From Nocardiopsis halotolerans DSM 44410 (lineage in GTDB: Bacteria; Actinomycetota; Actinomycetes; Streptosporangiales; Streptosporangiaceae), in the NCBI RefSeq assembly GCF_000341065.1, contig NZ_ANAX01000233.1:13034-62799 (forward strand): a stretch of DNA of 49,766 nt. The letters are read 5' to 3'. The translations under genes and the position numbers were made by a program. Positions 23,730-33,039 of the stretch are shown piece after piece. Each line of letters begins with the position of its first letter. The first letter of the stretch is position 1. Under the pieces are notes generated by a model. The model did no database searches. It saw nothing but the letters and a program-made list of their open reading frames with translations, and was not told where the DNA came from.

Positions 23730-25343
23730 TCAACGTAGCGGCGCCTCCCCCTTGGTCAGCAGGCGCCCCTCGGCGAAGCACAACTGGTAGAGGACCGTCT
23801 CCCCACCGAAGAACGAGGAGTCGCTGCGGTAGTAGTCGCACGTGGCGCCCGGGGGGACGGCGTCCTCCTCCAGCATCCGGGCCTCCACGGGCACCGAGGC
23901 CTCCGGCAGTACCCCCTCCACCCGGGACTGGGGGTCTCCGATCCCCAGGGAGGCGAACTCCTCGGGGGTCAACTCGGTCCGTTCCAGGTTCCTCAGGGTG
24001 GACCCGACCAGCACGAACGCGACCGTCACGACCGCCAGGACCGGCAACAGGGCCAGGGCCAGAGACCATCCGCGCACCCGGCGACGGGCGGCCGACTGGA
24101 GCTGGTCGATCTCGGTCACCTCACCGTCCTCGTCGGGACCCACCTCCGCGACGCCGTCCAGCGGCATGGTCGCGCAGACCTCCCAGCCGCCGTCGCCGTC
24201 CGGTCCGGCGGCGAAGGAGCCCCCGGTCAGGCGGACGCGCTCGCGCAGACCGATGATCCCGCGCCCGCCGCCGCTCCCCGTGTCGGGGAACGGGCCGGAA
24301 CACGCGGAGTTGGTGACCCGTGCCTCCACCCGTTCCCCGCTCGCGGTGATCCACACGGTCACCTCGGCGCCCGGGGCGTACCTGGCGGCGTTGGTCAGCG
24401 ACTCCTGGACGACGCGGTGGACCGCCCGGTCGACCATCGGCGGCAGGTCACCGGTCTCCCCCTCCCGTACCAGCGCGACCCGCATGCCGGAGTCGCGGGC
24501 GCGGTCGACCAGGGCGGGGACGCCCTCGCCGGCGGGGGACATGGGCGCGGGTTCGGCGTCGGCGCGCAGCACCCCGATGATCTCCCGCAGGTGCTGGGTG
24601 GCGGTGACGGCGGTGGCCCGCAGCTCGGCCGCCGACTGGCGGTGCTCCTCGTCCAGGTCGGGGGTGACCTCCAGGGCTCCGGCCCGGAGGGCGATGAGAC
24701 TGAGCTCGTGGCCGAGGGAGTCGTGCATGTCCTGGGCGATGCGGGACCGCTCGCGCAGTCTGGCCTGGTCGACGGTGAGCCTGTGCTCCCTCTGGAGGTG
24801 GCGGGCGTGCTCCCAGCCCGCGGTGGCCAGGGCGACGTGCTGGCGCCGGTAGACCCCGACCAGCCAGGGCAGCACGATGTTGAACACCATGGTGACCATG
24901 GTCGTGACCCACACCCCCGTCGGCCCGGTGGGCCACAGCAGCGCCACGACCAGCAGCCACAGCGCGGTGCCGGACGTGAAGAGCGTCCCCGCCGAGCGCA
25001 CGTCGGGCATACGGCGGCCGGTCAGGTAGGACACGCAGAACAGCAGGACACCGAAGCCGTACACCCAGAACGAGCCGAGCAGCGCCACGACCAGGGAGAG
25101 CAGCGGGTAGAGGCGGCTGAGCACGACGGTCAGGGCGGTCAGCACGACGGCGGCGCCCGCGGTGGTCAGCGCCTGGGCCGCGGACATCTCCCCCAGGGAC
25201 CAGCGGCCGAGCACCTCCACCAGGCACAGGGCGGTGATCACCGCGCCGAACAGCACGTCGCGCAGGACGGCGCCCCGGCTGGGCCAGCCCTCCAGCGGAC
25301 GCAGCGCCCGCCGGACGATCATGCGCGGTTCGGTGAGGTCCAT
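23730..25343 (-). CDS. Sensor histidine kinase with extra C-terminal membrane segment and extracytoplasmic domain
   Basis: 537 aa from ATG 25343. Residues about 25-170 hold four to five membrane segments. A HisKA_3 dimerisation domain follows, with the phospho-His in IAQDMHDSLGHELSLIALR (near 207), then a HATPase: VVQESLTNAARYAPGAEVTV and GGGRGIIGLRERV. This is the NarL-type kinase layout. Unusually, it then continues: a further membrane segment (WSLALALLPVLAVVTVAFVL, about 415-435) and about 100 residues predicted outside the cell. That part contains LGIGDPQSRVEGVLP and CDYYRSDSSFFGG...YQLCFAEGRL, resembling the BamE/SmpA-like fold (my assignment). The tail may sense envelope state. Confidence 0.92.
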   Translation of the reverse strand: MDLTEPRMIVRRALRPLEGWPSRGAVLRDVLFGAVITALCLVEVLGRWSLGEMSAAQALTTAGAAVVLTALTVVLSRLYPLLSLVVALLGSFWVYGFGVLLFCVSYLTGRRMPDVRSAGTLFTSGTALWLLVVALLWPTGPTGVWVTTMVTMVFNIVLPWLVGVYRRQHVALATAGWEHARHLQREHRLTVDQARLRERSRIAQDMHDSLGHELSLIALRAGALEVTPDLDEEHRQSAAELRATAVTATQHLREIIGVLRADAEPAPMSPAGEGVPALVDRARDSGMRVALVREGETGDLPPMVDRAVHRVVQESLTNAARYAPGAEVTVWITASGERVEARVTNSACSGPFPDTGSGGGRGIIGLRERVRLTGGSFAAGPDGDGGWEVCATMPLDGVAEVGPDEDGEVTEIDQLQSAARRRVRGWSLALALLPVLAVVTVAFVLVGSTLRNLERTELTPEEFASLGIGDPQSRVEGVLPEASVPVEARMLEEDAVPPGATCDYYRSDSSFFGGETVLYQLCFAEGRLLTKGEAPLR

Positions 25344-25594
25344 GCCGGTGAACCTACACATTCGTCCGGGGCGGCGGCACCGTCGAAAGTCAGGGTCGTG
25401 TCCCGTCCTCCGTCAGGGACGGGACTCCCCGCGCGGTCGCGCGACGCCACACGGTGCGGGGACGACGGGGTGGCGGGGTCCGCGGACGGCCGCCAACCAC
25501 ATCATGGGATGATTTCCGGGTCTCTGCGATCGCTCGTGCCCCACGGCCGGGCCGCGGTCCCCGGAGGCGAGGAACCACCACGGAAACGGGACCG

Positions 25595-26875
25595 ATGTCA
25601 CCGTTGGAAACGCTGCGGCGCATGCACCGCATCGCCGGATGGCCACTGCTCCTGAGTACCTTCCTGGCACGCCTGCCCATCTCCATGTCCCTGATCGGGT
25701 TGCTGACCCTGGTCACCACCACGACCGGGAGCGTGGCCGCCGCCGGTGTGGTGACCGGCGCCTTCGCGCTCGGGGAGACCGTGGGCGGCCCCGTCATCGC
25801 CCGGTTCGCCGACCGGCACGGGCAGCGGACGCCGGTCCTGGTCACCGCCGTCGTGGACGCCGTGCTCGTCACCGCGCTCGTGTCCGCGGTCCTGGCCGGG
25901 GCCCCGACCCCCGTCCTGGCGGCGCTGGCCGCCGTGGCGGGCATGTGCATGCCCCAGATCGGCCCGATGGCGCGCACCCGCTGGGTGGTGCTCATCCGGC
26001 GCGGAGCGGACCGGGGCGTGGAGCGGGAACGCTCGGTGTCGGCGGCCATGTCGGTCGAGGGCGTGCTGGACGAGGCCGCCTTCGTCCTGGGCCCCGCCCT
26101 GGTGGGCGTGCTCACGGTGACGATCTCACCGGCGGCGAGCGTGCTGGGCGCCGCCGTGCTCATCGGCGTGTTCGGGTCCGTGTTCGCCCTGCACCCCACC
26201 GCCCCGCCCGGAGCGCCGCCGGTACGCGGCGCCGAGGGCCGCATCGCCACGCCCGCGCTGCTGGTGCTGGCCGTTCCCATGTTCTGCCAGGGCCTGTTCT
26301 TCGGCGGCATGTCCACCGGTGTGACCGCCTTCGCCGCCGCCTCGGGGCACGGCGACCTGTCCGGCCTGATGTACGCGGTGATGGGCACCAGCAGCGCCGC
26401 CGCGGGCCTGCTGATGGCCTCCGTGCCCGTGGGGTTCCCGCTCACGGCGCGGACCCGGGCCGCGGCGGGGGCGCTGTTCCTGCTCACCCTGCCGCTGTAC
26501 CTGGACCACGGCGTGGTCGGTCTGGCGGTGGCCATCTTCGTGCTGGGCGCGGCGATCGGCCCGCACATCGTGAGCCTGTTCGGGCTGATCGAGCGGGCGG
26601 CCCCGGCCAGCCGCCTGTCCCAGTCGATGGCCCTCATCCTGAGCTGCCTGATCCTGGGGCAGTCGCTGGGATCGATGGTCTCGGGAGCGCTGGCCGACGC
26701 CCACGGCCACCAGGGGGCGTTCGCGCTGGCCACCCTGGGCGGGCTGGTCTCCCTCGCGGTCACCGTCCTGGTCATGCGCGCACGCTGGTACACGCGTCAG
26801 GAGGAGGGGGAGTCCCCGACCGCGGCACGGCCCGCTCCGGGTAACGGAGGAGGTCAGGGAGCACATCCTGGGTGA
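25595..26875 (+). CDS. MFS transporter
   Basis: A 426-aa polytopic membrane protein with about 12 hydrophobic segments in two halves and the loop motif ARFADRHGQRTPVL after segment 2, as in major facilitator transporters. No substrate can be told. It resembles the actinobacterial MFS proteins with a shortened central loop (HPTAPPGAPPVRGAEGR). ATG 25595 is preceded by GGAAACGGGACCG. Its start is divergent from the two-component kinase gene, 250 bp apart, so it is a candidate target of that system. Confidence 0.88.
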   Translation: MSPLETLRRMHRIAGWPLLLSTFLARLPISMSLIGLLTLVTTTTGSVAAAGVVTGAFALGETVGGPVIARFADRHGQRTPVLVTAVVDAVLVTALVSAVLAGAPTPVLAALAAVAGMCMPQIGPMARTRWVVLIRRGADRGVERERSVSAAMSVEGVLDEAAFVLGPALVGVLTVTISPAASVLGAAVLIGVFGSVFALHPTAPPGAPPVRGAEGRIATPALLVLAVPMFCQGLFFGGMSTGVTAFAAASGHGDLSGLMYAVMGTSSAAAGLLMASVPVGFPLTARTRAAAGALFLLTLPLYLDHGVVGLAVAIFVLGAAIGPHIVSLFGLIERAAPASRLSQSMALILSCLILGQSLGSMVSGALADAHGHQGAFALATLGGLVSLAVTVLVMRARWYTRQEEGESPTAARPAPGNGGGQGAHPG

Positions 26876-26998
26876 TTCGGGGAACATCGGGCGTTAAACC
26901 CGCGTTAAAGAGGCACCCAACATTCTGACTCCGACCTAGGCTCGATGATCGTGCTCGATCTACTGGCCACCATCGGCCCCCGCCGCAAAGAGGTGCCC

Positions 26999-27412
26999 GT
27001 GCCCCAGCTCAACGGGCTCGCCCGCGTCACCCTGTCGGTCCGCGACCGTGACGAGAGTGTGCGCTTCTACCGAACGGTCCTGGGTTTCCGGGTCCTCAGT
27101 AAGCGTGACCACGAGGGCACACGGCGCACCGAGTGCCAGCATCCGGCCACCGGGCTGCTGCTGGCGCTCATCCAGCACCGCGACAACTTCAAGGGCAGGT
27201 TCGACCGCAGGCACTGCGGCCTGGACCGCCTCACCCTGGGCGTCGACAACCTGGGTGAGCTGGAGGCCTGGGAGGAGCGCTTCGCGGAGATGGACGTGGA
27301 GCACTCCCCCGTGATGCACGGTGAGGAGGGCTCCACGCTGCTCTTCTACGACCCGGACGGTACCGAACTGGCCCTGTTCGCCCGCGCCGAGCTCGACGCC
27401 GGCGAGGACTGA
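26999..27412 (+). CDS. VOC/glyoxalase family protein
   Basis: 137 aa from GTG 26999, chosen because AAAGAGG lies 5 nt upstream and VOC proteins begin close to this point (PQLNGLARVTLSVRDRDESV). An in-frame ATG at 26945 would add 18 residues and cannot be excluded. The fold has paired beta-alpha-beta-beta-beta units: RFYRTVLGFRVLSKRDHEG, LALIQHRDNF, then LDRLTLGVDNLGELEAWEE and LLFYDPDGTELALF. The metal ligands of classical members are not all recognisable, and the substrate is unknown. A TAGGCT -10-like box lies just before 26945. Confidence 0.8.
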   Translation: MPQLNGLARVTLSVRDRDESVRFYRTVLGFRVLSKRDHEGTRRTECQHPATGLLLALIQHRDNFKGRFDRRHCGLDRLTLGVDNLGELEAWEERFAEMDVEHSPVMHGEEGSTLLFYDPDGTELALFARAELDAGED

Positions 27413-27589
27413 GAAACCCGTCACGAGCGCGCGCACCGCGCGCCGCGTGGTGTCTCCCCGGACCGCCGCTCCGAGGAGGGGCATCCCCGACGACGGCCTC
27501 CGGCCGCGGCCCCCTCTCCCCTTCGGGCACCCGGGGAGTGGGCGCCCGGACCGCTCCGCCGGGGCCGGGACCCTGTTCGGGGTACGGGC

Positions 27590-28360
27590 CTACTCGACCC
27601 CCACCAGGTTCAGGCGCACGTCGCGCTCGGCCAGGTCGTCCACGGCCGAACGCGGGAGCCGGTCGTCGGTGATGATCAGGTCGAACTCCTCCAGGCTCGC
27701 CACCCTGAAGGTGCCGAACTTGCCGTACTTGGTGCTGTCGACCGTGAGCACGCTCTTGGAGGCGATCCGCAGCAGCGCCTGCTTGGCGACCACCTTGGCC
27801 TCGGAGGGCGTGGTCGAGCCCCGCTCGGCGTCCCAGGAGCTGCTGGCGATGAAGGCCAGGTCGACGTTCACCTGGCGCAGGAAGTCGGCGGTGAAGCGCC
27901 CGACCGAGGAGTGGTCGGAGTGCGAGACCACCCCGCCGGTGTGGATCAGTTCGATCCCCGGGTACTCCATGAGGTGGCCCACGACGTTGAAGTCGCTGGT
28001 GATGACGGTCAGGCCGACCTTGTCGGTGAGCAGGGGGACCATCTGGAGCGTGGTCGTGCCCGCGTCCAGGTAGATGGTGAAGTTCTCGCGAACCAGGTCG
28101 GCGGCCGCCCGCGCTATGGCCCGCTTGGCGGGTACCTCCAGCTGGGCCTTGGCCAGGTAGGAGGGCTCGCTCTTGAGCCGCGCCGCGAGCCGCACCCCGC
28201 CGGTGACCGACAGCACCTTGCCGTCGTTCTCCAGCGCCTGGATGTCACGCCGGACCGTCATGTGGGACACGGACAGCATCGACGTGAGCTCGTTGATGCT
28301 CAGCACGTGGCGCTCCTGGAGGAGCTTGAGAATGTGCTCTCGTCTCTGGTCCGGAATCAT
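27590..28360 (-). CDS. DeoR-family transcriptional regulator
   Basis: 256-aa repressor of the sugar-phosphate-sensing type. HTH: RREHILKLLQERHVLSINEL and LSVSHMTVRRDIQALE (residues 5-50). Sensor domain: IYLDAGTTTLQMVPLL, ELIHTGGVVSHSDHSSVG, TPSEAKVVAKQALLRIASKSVLTVDSTKYGKF. ATG 28360. It is divergent from the GDPD-like gene, 235 bp apart. No sugar kinase or transporter is adjacent, so its target is unknown; the GDPD-like gene is the only candidate nearby. Confidence 0.93.
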   Translation of the reverse strand: MIPDQRREHILKLLQERHVLSINELTSMLSVSHMTVRRDIQALENDGKVLSVTGGVRLAARLKSEPSYLAKAQLEVPAKRAIARAAADLVRENFTIYLDAGTTTLQMVPLLTDKVGLTVITSDFNVVGHLMEYPGIELIHTGGVVSHSDHSSVGRFTADFLRQVNVDLAFIASSSWDAERGSTTPSEAKVVAKQALLRIASKSVLTVDSTKYGKFGTFRVASLEEFDLIITDDRLPRSAVDDLAERDVRLNLVGVE

Positions 28361-28595
28361 CGTTGGCCTCACACTCCAGGGACGGTCGTGGGAACGCCGT
28401 GCGGTCACGACGCCGTGTAACAAAGTTTCCCAGCTCGCGGCGCCCCGTCGGCGTCCTCACGACGTGAGTCCGCTCGCAATCGCGACGCCACGTACCGCAC
28501 ACCACCGTCCCGCGAGGAGGCCGGCACCGCTCGCCCGGTAGGCGTTTTTCCTGTTTGCCCCACGTACGACGCGAGTCTTTGCCACCCTTGGCAGC

Positions 28596-29315
28596 ATGAC
28601 GTTGTCCATCGCACTGCGCGGAGACACCGCACGCTTCCCGGGAAACACCCTCCCGGCCCTGCGTTCAGCCTCGCGTGCCGGGGCGGACCTGGTCAAGATC
28701 GACCTCCACCTCACTTCCGACGGATACCCGGTCCTGGCCGACGAACGCCTCGTGACCGCCCCGGGTTCCCCACCGCGGCCCGTGGGTGAGTTCACCCTGG
28801 CCGAACTGGCCGCCATCCGCGACGACGTGGAGCGGCGCGTACCCACCCTGATGGAGGTGCTGGCCGACTTCACCGACTCCGGTCCCCCTCCCCTGCTCGT
28901 GGACGCCAGCGAGCCGGAGGCCGCGCTCGCCGCGGACACCCTGCTGCGCGGACGCGGATTCGGCGACCAGGTGCTCTTCACCGGTTCCACCGAGACCCTC
29001 GACGCCCTGCGCGCCCGCAGTTCCGACGCACGGCTGATGCTGGCCTGGGACAAGCCGGGCCTCCCCCCGGAGGACGTGGTACGGACCCTGCGGCCCGCCG
29101 TCCTCGGCACGCACTACACGTTGCTGACCCGAGAACTGGTCATAGAAATGCACCGTTCCGGTTATTTCGTAACGGCGTGGACGGTGAATGACTTTCCGGA
29201 GATGGCGCGGGTGATCGGAATGGGGGTGGACGCTCTGGCCACGGAACGGATCGAGGACCTGGTGTCCCTGACCAGCGGACGGGAGCAGGAGGCGTCGACC
29301 GCCGGTTCGGTCTGA
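28596..29315 (+). CDS. Glycerophosphodiester phosphodiesterase-like protein, probably catalytically inactive
   Basis: 239 aa with the GDPD barrel outline: an N-terminal LRGDTARFPGNTLPALRSA, GADLVKIDLHLTSDGYPVL, and the late YFVTAWTVNDFPEMARVIGMGVDALATERIEDL. Compared with active enzymes (HRG, PENT, ExD, HD), the first catalytic His is Leu (ALRG), the Glu of PENT is Gly (PGNT), the Glu of ExD is Lys (KID), and the His of the HD motif is missing (LADE). The fold-shaping residues are kept. So it is either a pseudoenzyme with a binding or regulatory role or has another chemistry. The frame is intact and GC-rich with no sign of decay. The divergent DeoR regulator may control it. Confidence 0.85.
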   Translation: MTLSIALRGDTARFPGNTLPALRSASRAGADLVKIDLHLTSDGYPVLADERLVTAPGSPPRPVGEFTLAELAAIRDDVERRVPTLMEVLADFTDSGPPPLLVDASEPEAALAADTLLRGRGFGDQVLFTGSTETLDALRARSSDARLMLAWDKPGLPPEDVVRTLRPAVLGTHYTLLTRELVIEMHRSGYFVTAWTVNDFPEMARVIGMGVDALATERIEDLVSLTSGREQEASTAGSV

Positions 29316-29559
29316 CCACGGAGGATATCCCCACGTGGGCGGGCGCACGGACGGGTTCCGGTCCATCCGGATGCCAGCGGCCGACCCGCCCCGTCGGGGG
29401 TGCCACCACCGCCGGAGGCGGTTCGCGAACAAGGCGTTCCGGGTTCCGTCATTCTCCGCTTTCTGTCGACGTGACACGGATATCCTCAATGGTGGCAACC
29501 CCGTGCAGATCCCGCGCCCACAACCCCGAGGGCGCTCCCCGAGCGACGAGAATCCACAC

Positions 29560-30180
29560 ATGACGGCCGACACCTCCCCTCACGCGCTCCGCACCACGGC
29601 CCCCGTCCTGGACTGTGCCGCGCGGCTGTTCGCCGAGCACGGCACACGCGGCCTGGCCATGTCCGCGCTGACCCAGCGCGTCGCGGCCGAGACCGGGACC
29701 GACACCGCCTCGCTCAGACGGGCCTTCCCCACCCGGTTCGACCTGGCCTACGCCGTCGTGCTGCGCTCCGTCCGCGAGCGGGTCAACGGGCAACTGGCCG
29801 CGGACCAACCGGACCGGCCGGCGACCGAACGCATGTCGTCCCTGGTCAGGCGGCACGTGGAACTCGGGTGGAAGCACCGCTCGGCGACCGCCCTGGAGCG
29901 GGAGCTACTGCCGGTGCTGCGCGCCGTCCACCCGTCCCGCCACCGTGAGATCAGTTCCCTGACACGGGCGTACCGCGAACACGTCCGCGCGATCATCCTG
30001 GACGGAGTGGCCGCCGGGGTCTTCGGCGTGCGCGAGCCGGGCCGGGCCGCCGACGAGGTCCTGGAGACCTTCGACTCCCTGCTGTACTGGTACGACCCCG
30101 AGGGCGGCCTGAGCCTGGACGACCTCGGCGCCGTCTACGTCGACCTCGTCATCCACCACCACCTGGAGTGCCCGCGCTGA
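29560..30180 (+). CDS. TetR-family transcriptional regulator
   Basis: 206 aa from ATG 29560. HTH region: PVLDCAARLFAEHGTRGLAMSAL and DTASLRRAFPTRFDLAYAVV (residues 12-60), somewhat divergent (FPTRFDL where YxxFxxKxxL is usual). The C-terminal helical domain ends VYVDLVIHHHLECPR. No partner gene is adjacent on the divergent side; it follows the GDPD-like gene by 244 bp. That gap holds no gene. Target unknown. An open frame to 29335 lacks a better start. Confidence 0.82.
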   Translation: MTADTSPHALRTTAPVLDCAARLFAEHGTRGLAMSALTQRVAAETGTDTASLRRAFPTRFDLAYAVVLRSVRERVNGQLAADQPDRPATERMSSLVRRHVELGWKHRSATALERELLPVLRAVHPSRHREISSLTRAYREHVRAIILDGVAAGVFGVREPGRAADEVLETFDSLLYWYDPEGGLSLDDLGAVYVDLVIHHHLECPR

Positions 30181-30252
30181 GCGCCCCCGCCACGGGTTCC
30201 GGGAAATCTGGGCGTCAAAGAGTCTGTTCTTTGGAACATTCCCCCCGGAGGT

Positions 30253-30361
30253 GTGTTTCGGGCGCCGCCAGGGTTCTGCGCGACGAGGCAAGCCGCGAGC
30301 GAGGAACGAGCGGCAGGCACAGCCGAGGAGGAAGAATCCCTGGCTCCTCGGGCGCCCAAAC
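30253..30361. repeat. Long imperfect inverted repeat in a 300-bp intergenic region
   Basis: GTTTCGGGCGCC..GCCAGGGTTCT (30255-30277) pairs with AGAATCCCTGGC..GGGCGCCCAAAC (30333-30361) to give about 22 pairs with small bulges around a 55-nt loop. Within the right arm GAGGAG (30325-30330) can instead pair with CTCCTC (30344-30349), so two exclusive folds exist. Further downstream GCCCGCC/GGCGGGC (30404-30433) and GGGCC/GGCCC (30442-30464) form two more hairpins before the SGNH gene stop. Probably a transcript-end region shared by the convergent TetR and SGNH genes, or an unnamed structured RNA. Confidence 0.7.
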
Positions 30362-30478
30362 AAGGAGAGCACCGCGGCCGAAGGCTGTCGTCTGAGGGTG
30401 GTAGCCCGCCAAGGCGCGGAGCGCCCCGGCGGGCGACGGGAGGGCCGAAGCGAAGCGGAGGCCCCGAAAAACACCGTC

Positions 30479-32428
30479 CTAGCCGCCGACGAGCTGATCC
30501 AGGTCCACGGACTCGGCCAGCGCCCGCAGTCCGGCGTCCCCCGGGTGGAGGTGGTCCCCGGAGTCGTAGACGGGCAGCATGCGGGTCGGGTCCTCGGGAT
30601 CGCGCAGGACCGCGTCGAAGTCCCACACGCCGTCGAAGGGCGACCGGGGGTCGTTCACCTGCGAGCGCAGGTGGGCGTTGACCTGCTGACGGGCCTGTTC
30701 GACCTCCGCGGTGCAGCGGAGTTCTCCCCCGCACGGGGTGAGCGTGGCCACGAACACGCGCAGGTCGTACTCGCGGGCCAGCAGCGCGGTCCGCTCGATC
30801 CCGTTGATCACCGCCTCGGGCGGGGTACTCCAGCGCAGGTCGTTGATCCCGGCGAAGACGACGAGGGTGTCCACCCCGCTCTGGGCCAGCACGTCCCGGT
30901 CGACCCGGCGGGTCAGCGCCACACCGGTGAGGTTGTTCGAGACTCCCACGCCCGGGTAACCGTCCCTGACCACGTGGTTCCCGGACACACCGAGGTTGAG
31001 CACGCCCGGGTTGGGCAGGTCGGGATGCCCGGCCAGGCGGGCGCTGAGCACGTCGGGCCAGCGCGCGTGGGCGTCGGGGGTGGAGCGTATCCCGTCGGTG
31101 ATGGAGTCACCGAGGGCCACGACCGCTCCGGGGCCGCCGAGGACCTCCACCCCGGTGAGGAACGGCCACCGCTCGACGCCGCCGGTGAACGGCTCCCCGG
31201 TGGTGTCCGTGGTCAGGTCGCCGCTGCCCGGCGCGCTGGCGTAGTTGGTGTCCACCGACGCGTAGTGCACCGGTGCGGCGGTCACCTGCTCGGGGAGGTG
31301 GATGCTGACGAGCACGTCGGTCTGCGGCGGCAGGAGGATCCCGACGGGGTCGCTGAACACCTCGCCCCCGGCCGGGATCACGGTGCCGGGACGTCCGTCG
31401 AAGGTGAGCGGGACCGCGGCGCCGCGGGTGGCGGCGCCGGTTCCCCGCAACGCCAGGGAGGCCGCTCCGATGGTGACGGGCGTGGGAGCGAAGGTGTTGT
31501 CCAGGCGGATCCGGGCCGTGTGGCCGCCGGTGGTCGTACGCACCGACAACCGCAGGGTCTGGTCCTCCCAGGGGCCGACCTGCATGTAGCCGGAGGTGGC
31601 CCGGGCCCAGGTGCCGGTCCACTCCGACCCGGCTGAGCGCCCGCCCACGGAGAACAGGTGGATGCTGCCCCGCCCCTCGCCGACCCGGGGCAGCACCACG
31701 TGGGAGATCTCGCGTGTGGGGTCCACGGGCACGCTGAGGGCGTACAGGCGCACCGCGCCGAGGGTGGGGCTGGGGCCGGAGTGCTGGGCGGAGTTGGCGT
31801 AGGGCAGGGTGAGAGCGGCCTCGCTCGCGGGCCCGGCGACCCAGTGCGGGACGGACAGGACGAACTCCCGCCTCCCCCCGTCGGCGTAGACCACGCGGCC
31901 GGTGCCGTGGACGTCGGTTCCGCCGTCGTCGGTCCTGGCGGTGCCGGTTCCGGTGGTGTCGGCACGGGTCGCGGTGGCCAGGAAGGTGAGCGACCGGTAA
32001 CGCTCCTCCCGAAGCCGGAGTTCCTGGCCGTCCGAGACCAGGTGGTCAGGGCGGCCGGGGGCGTAGTCGGGCAGTGTCAGGGGCGTGCCCAGGAGGACGA
32101 TCTCGCGGCCGGGGGTCCATCCGGCGGCGGCCAGCGCCTGCGCGGACAGGCTGTGGCCCGAGCCGTCGAGGTCGACGTTGGCGACGGAGGTGTCCCGGGA
32201 GATGCCGATCTCGTCGACGAGCTCGCGGAAGGGCGTGCCGGTCACCTCTGCGGTCGGCCGATCCGCCGGTTCCGAGGGCCGGGCGTCGACGTCACGGGAG
32301 ATGGTGGTGTTGACGACGACCACGAGGACCACCGCCACGACCACGGCGGCCACGCCGCGCAGCAGGTGGGCCACAAGACCCGCGCGTTGGCGGTGCGTGC
32401 CGCACCGCCGTGTCCCGTACGCTCCCAA
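30479..32428 (-). CDS. SGNH/GDSL hydrolase with N-terminal membrane anchor
   Basis: About 649 aa. I take TTG 32428 as the start because GAAGAGG lies 6 nt upstream; GTG 32374 is the alternative, and the open frame upstream to 32635 is not protein-like. A long hydrophobic segment (GVAAVVVAVVLVVVVN, about residues 30-45) anchors it or is a signal. A 350-residue beta-rich region follows. The C-terminal esterase domain has block I ALGDSITDG (Ser), Gly in LGVSGNHV, block III FAGINDLR (Asn), and DSGDHLHPGD (Asp, His). Outward-facing enzymes of this kind remove acyl groups from polysaccharides or lipids, but the substrate here is unknown. Confidence 0.88.
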   Translation of the reverse strand: MGAYGTRRCGTHRQRAGLVAHLLRGVAAVVVAVVLVVVVNTTISRDVDARPSEPADRPTAEVTGTPFRELVDEIGISRDTSVANVDLDGSGHSLSAQALAAAGWTPGREIVLLGTPLTLPDYAPGRPDHLVSDGQELRLREERYRSLTFLATATRADTTGTGTARTDDGGTDVHGTGRVVYADGGRREFVLSVPHWVAGPASEAALTLPYANSAQHSGPSPTLGAVRLYALSVPVDPTREISHVVLPRVGEGRGSIHLFSVGGRSAGSEWTGTWARATSGYMQVGPWEDQTLRLSVRTTTGGHTARIRLDNTFAPTPVTIGAASLALRGTGAATRGAAVPLTFDGRPGTVIPAGGEVFSDPVGILLPPQTDVLVSIHLPEQVTAAPVHYASVDTNYASAPGSGDLTTDTTGEPFTGGVERWPFLTGVEVLGGPGAVVALGDSITDGIRSTPDAHARWPDVLSARLAGHPDLPNPGVLNLGVSGNHVVRDGYPGVGVSNNLTGVALTRRVDRDVLAQSGVDTLVVFAGINDLRWSTPPEAVINGIERTALLAREYDLRVFVATLTPCGGELRCTAEVEQARQQVNAHLRSQVNDPRSPFDGVWDFDAVLRDPEDPTRMLPVYDSGDHLHPGDAGLRALAESVDLDQLVGG

Positions 32429-33039
32429 CGCTCGCCTCTTCCCGGAATACGCCTGTCCACCGACTGTCGGACGCCCCGGGGCGCACGGTGGTTGTTGAGA
32501 CGTGGCACACCACACGCCCCCCTGACCGGCCGCCAGTGTAAACGAGGAGACCGCGCCGGCCCGGGAGGTTCCGGGAGGTTCCGGACCGCGGGTCGTATGG
32601 GTCGCGACCTGCACAGAACGGAAAAGGCAAGGCACCTTCGGATTCAGTGACGAGCGCCACCCATTTCATCCGATGTCAGGACGGAAAAACGGGCACCCAT
32701 TAATCGGATAGAACGGGGCGAACCACTGCACAGGGGAAGAAAGCACCAGATAACTGATAACCCAACGAATCCACACCAGACACCGCACCTCCGCGGCCCG
32801 CTCCACCGCCGTCGCCCCGGCCCCGTGGAACGCGGTGGGTCCGCGAAGCACCCGCACGGGGACGTGCGGGCGTGCGCCCGGCTCCGGCCGACCACCCGCG
32901 TCGGTTCTCCGACGTGCCGTGACCGGAGAACACCGTCGCGGCCGTCGTTCCGGCACGCTCCGCACACGTCCGCGGGGTGAGGAAAGCACCGCCGACACGC
33001 GCCCGGGACCAGGGGGCGCCTTTTCGTGCGTGAGAGGGG
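32429..33039. other. 610-bp region between the SGNH gene and tRNA-Ile
   Basis: No supported gene. The 32650-32790 stretch is visibly less GC-rich than the rest and contains the SGNH promoter side; no family-like protein was found in any frame. Open frames near 32700-33000 have no credible start or similarity. No RNA motif recognised. Confidence 0.4.
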
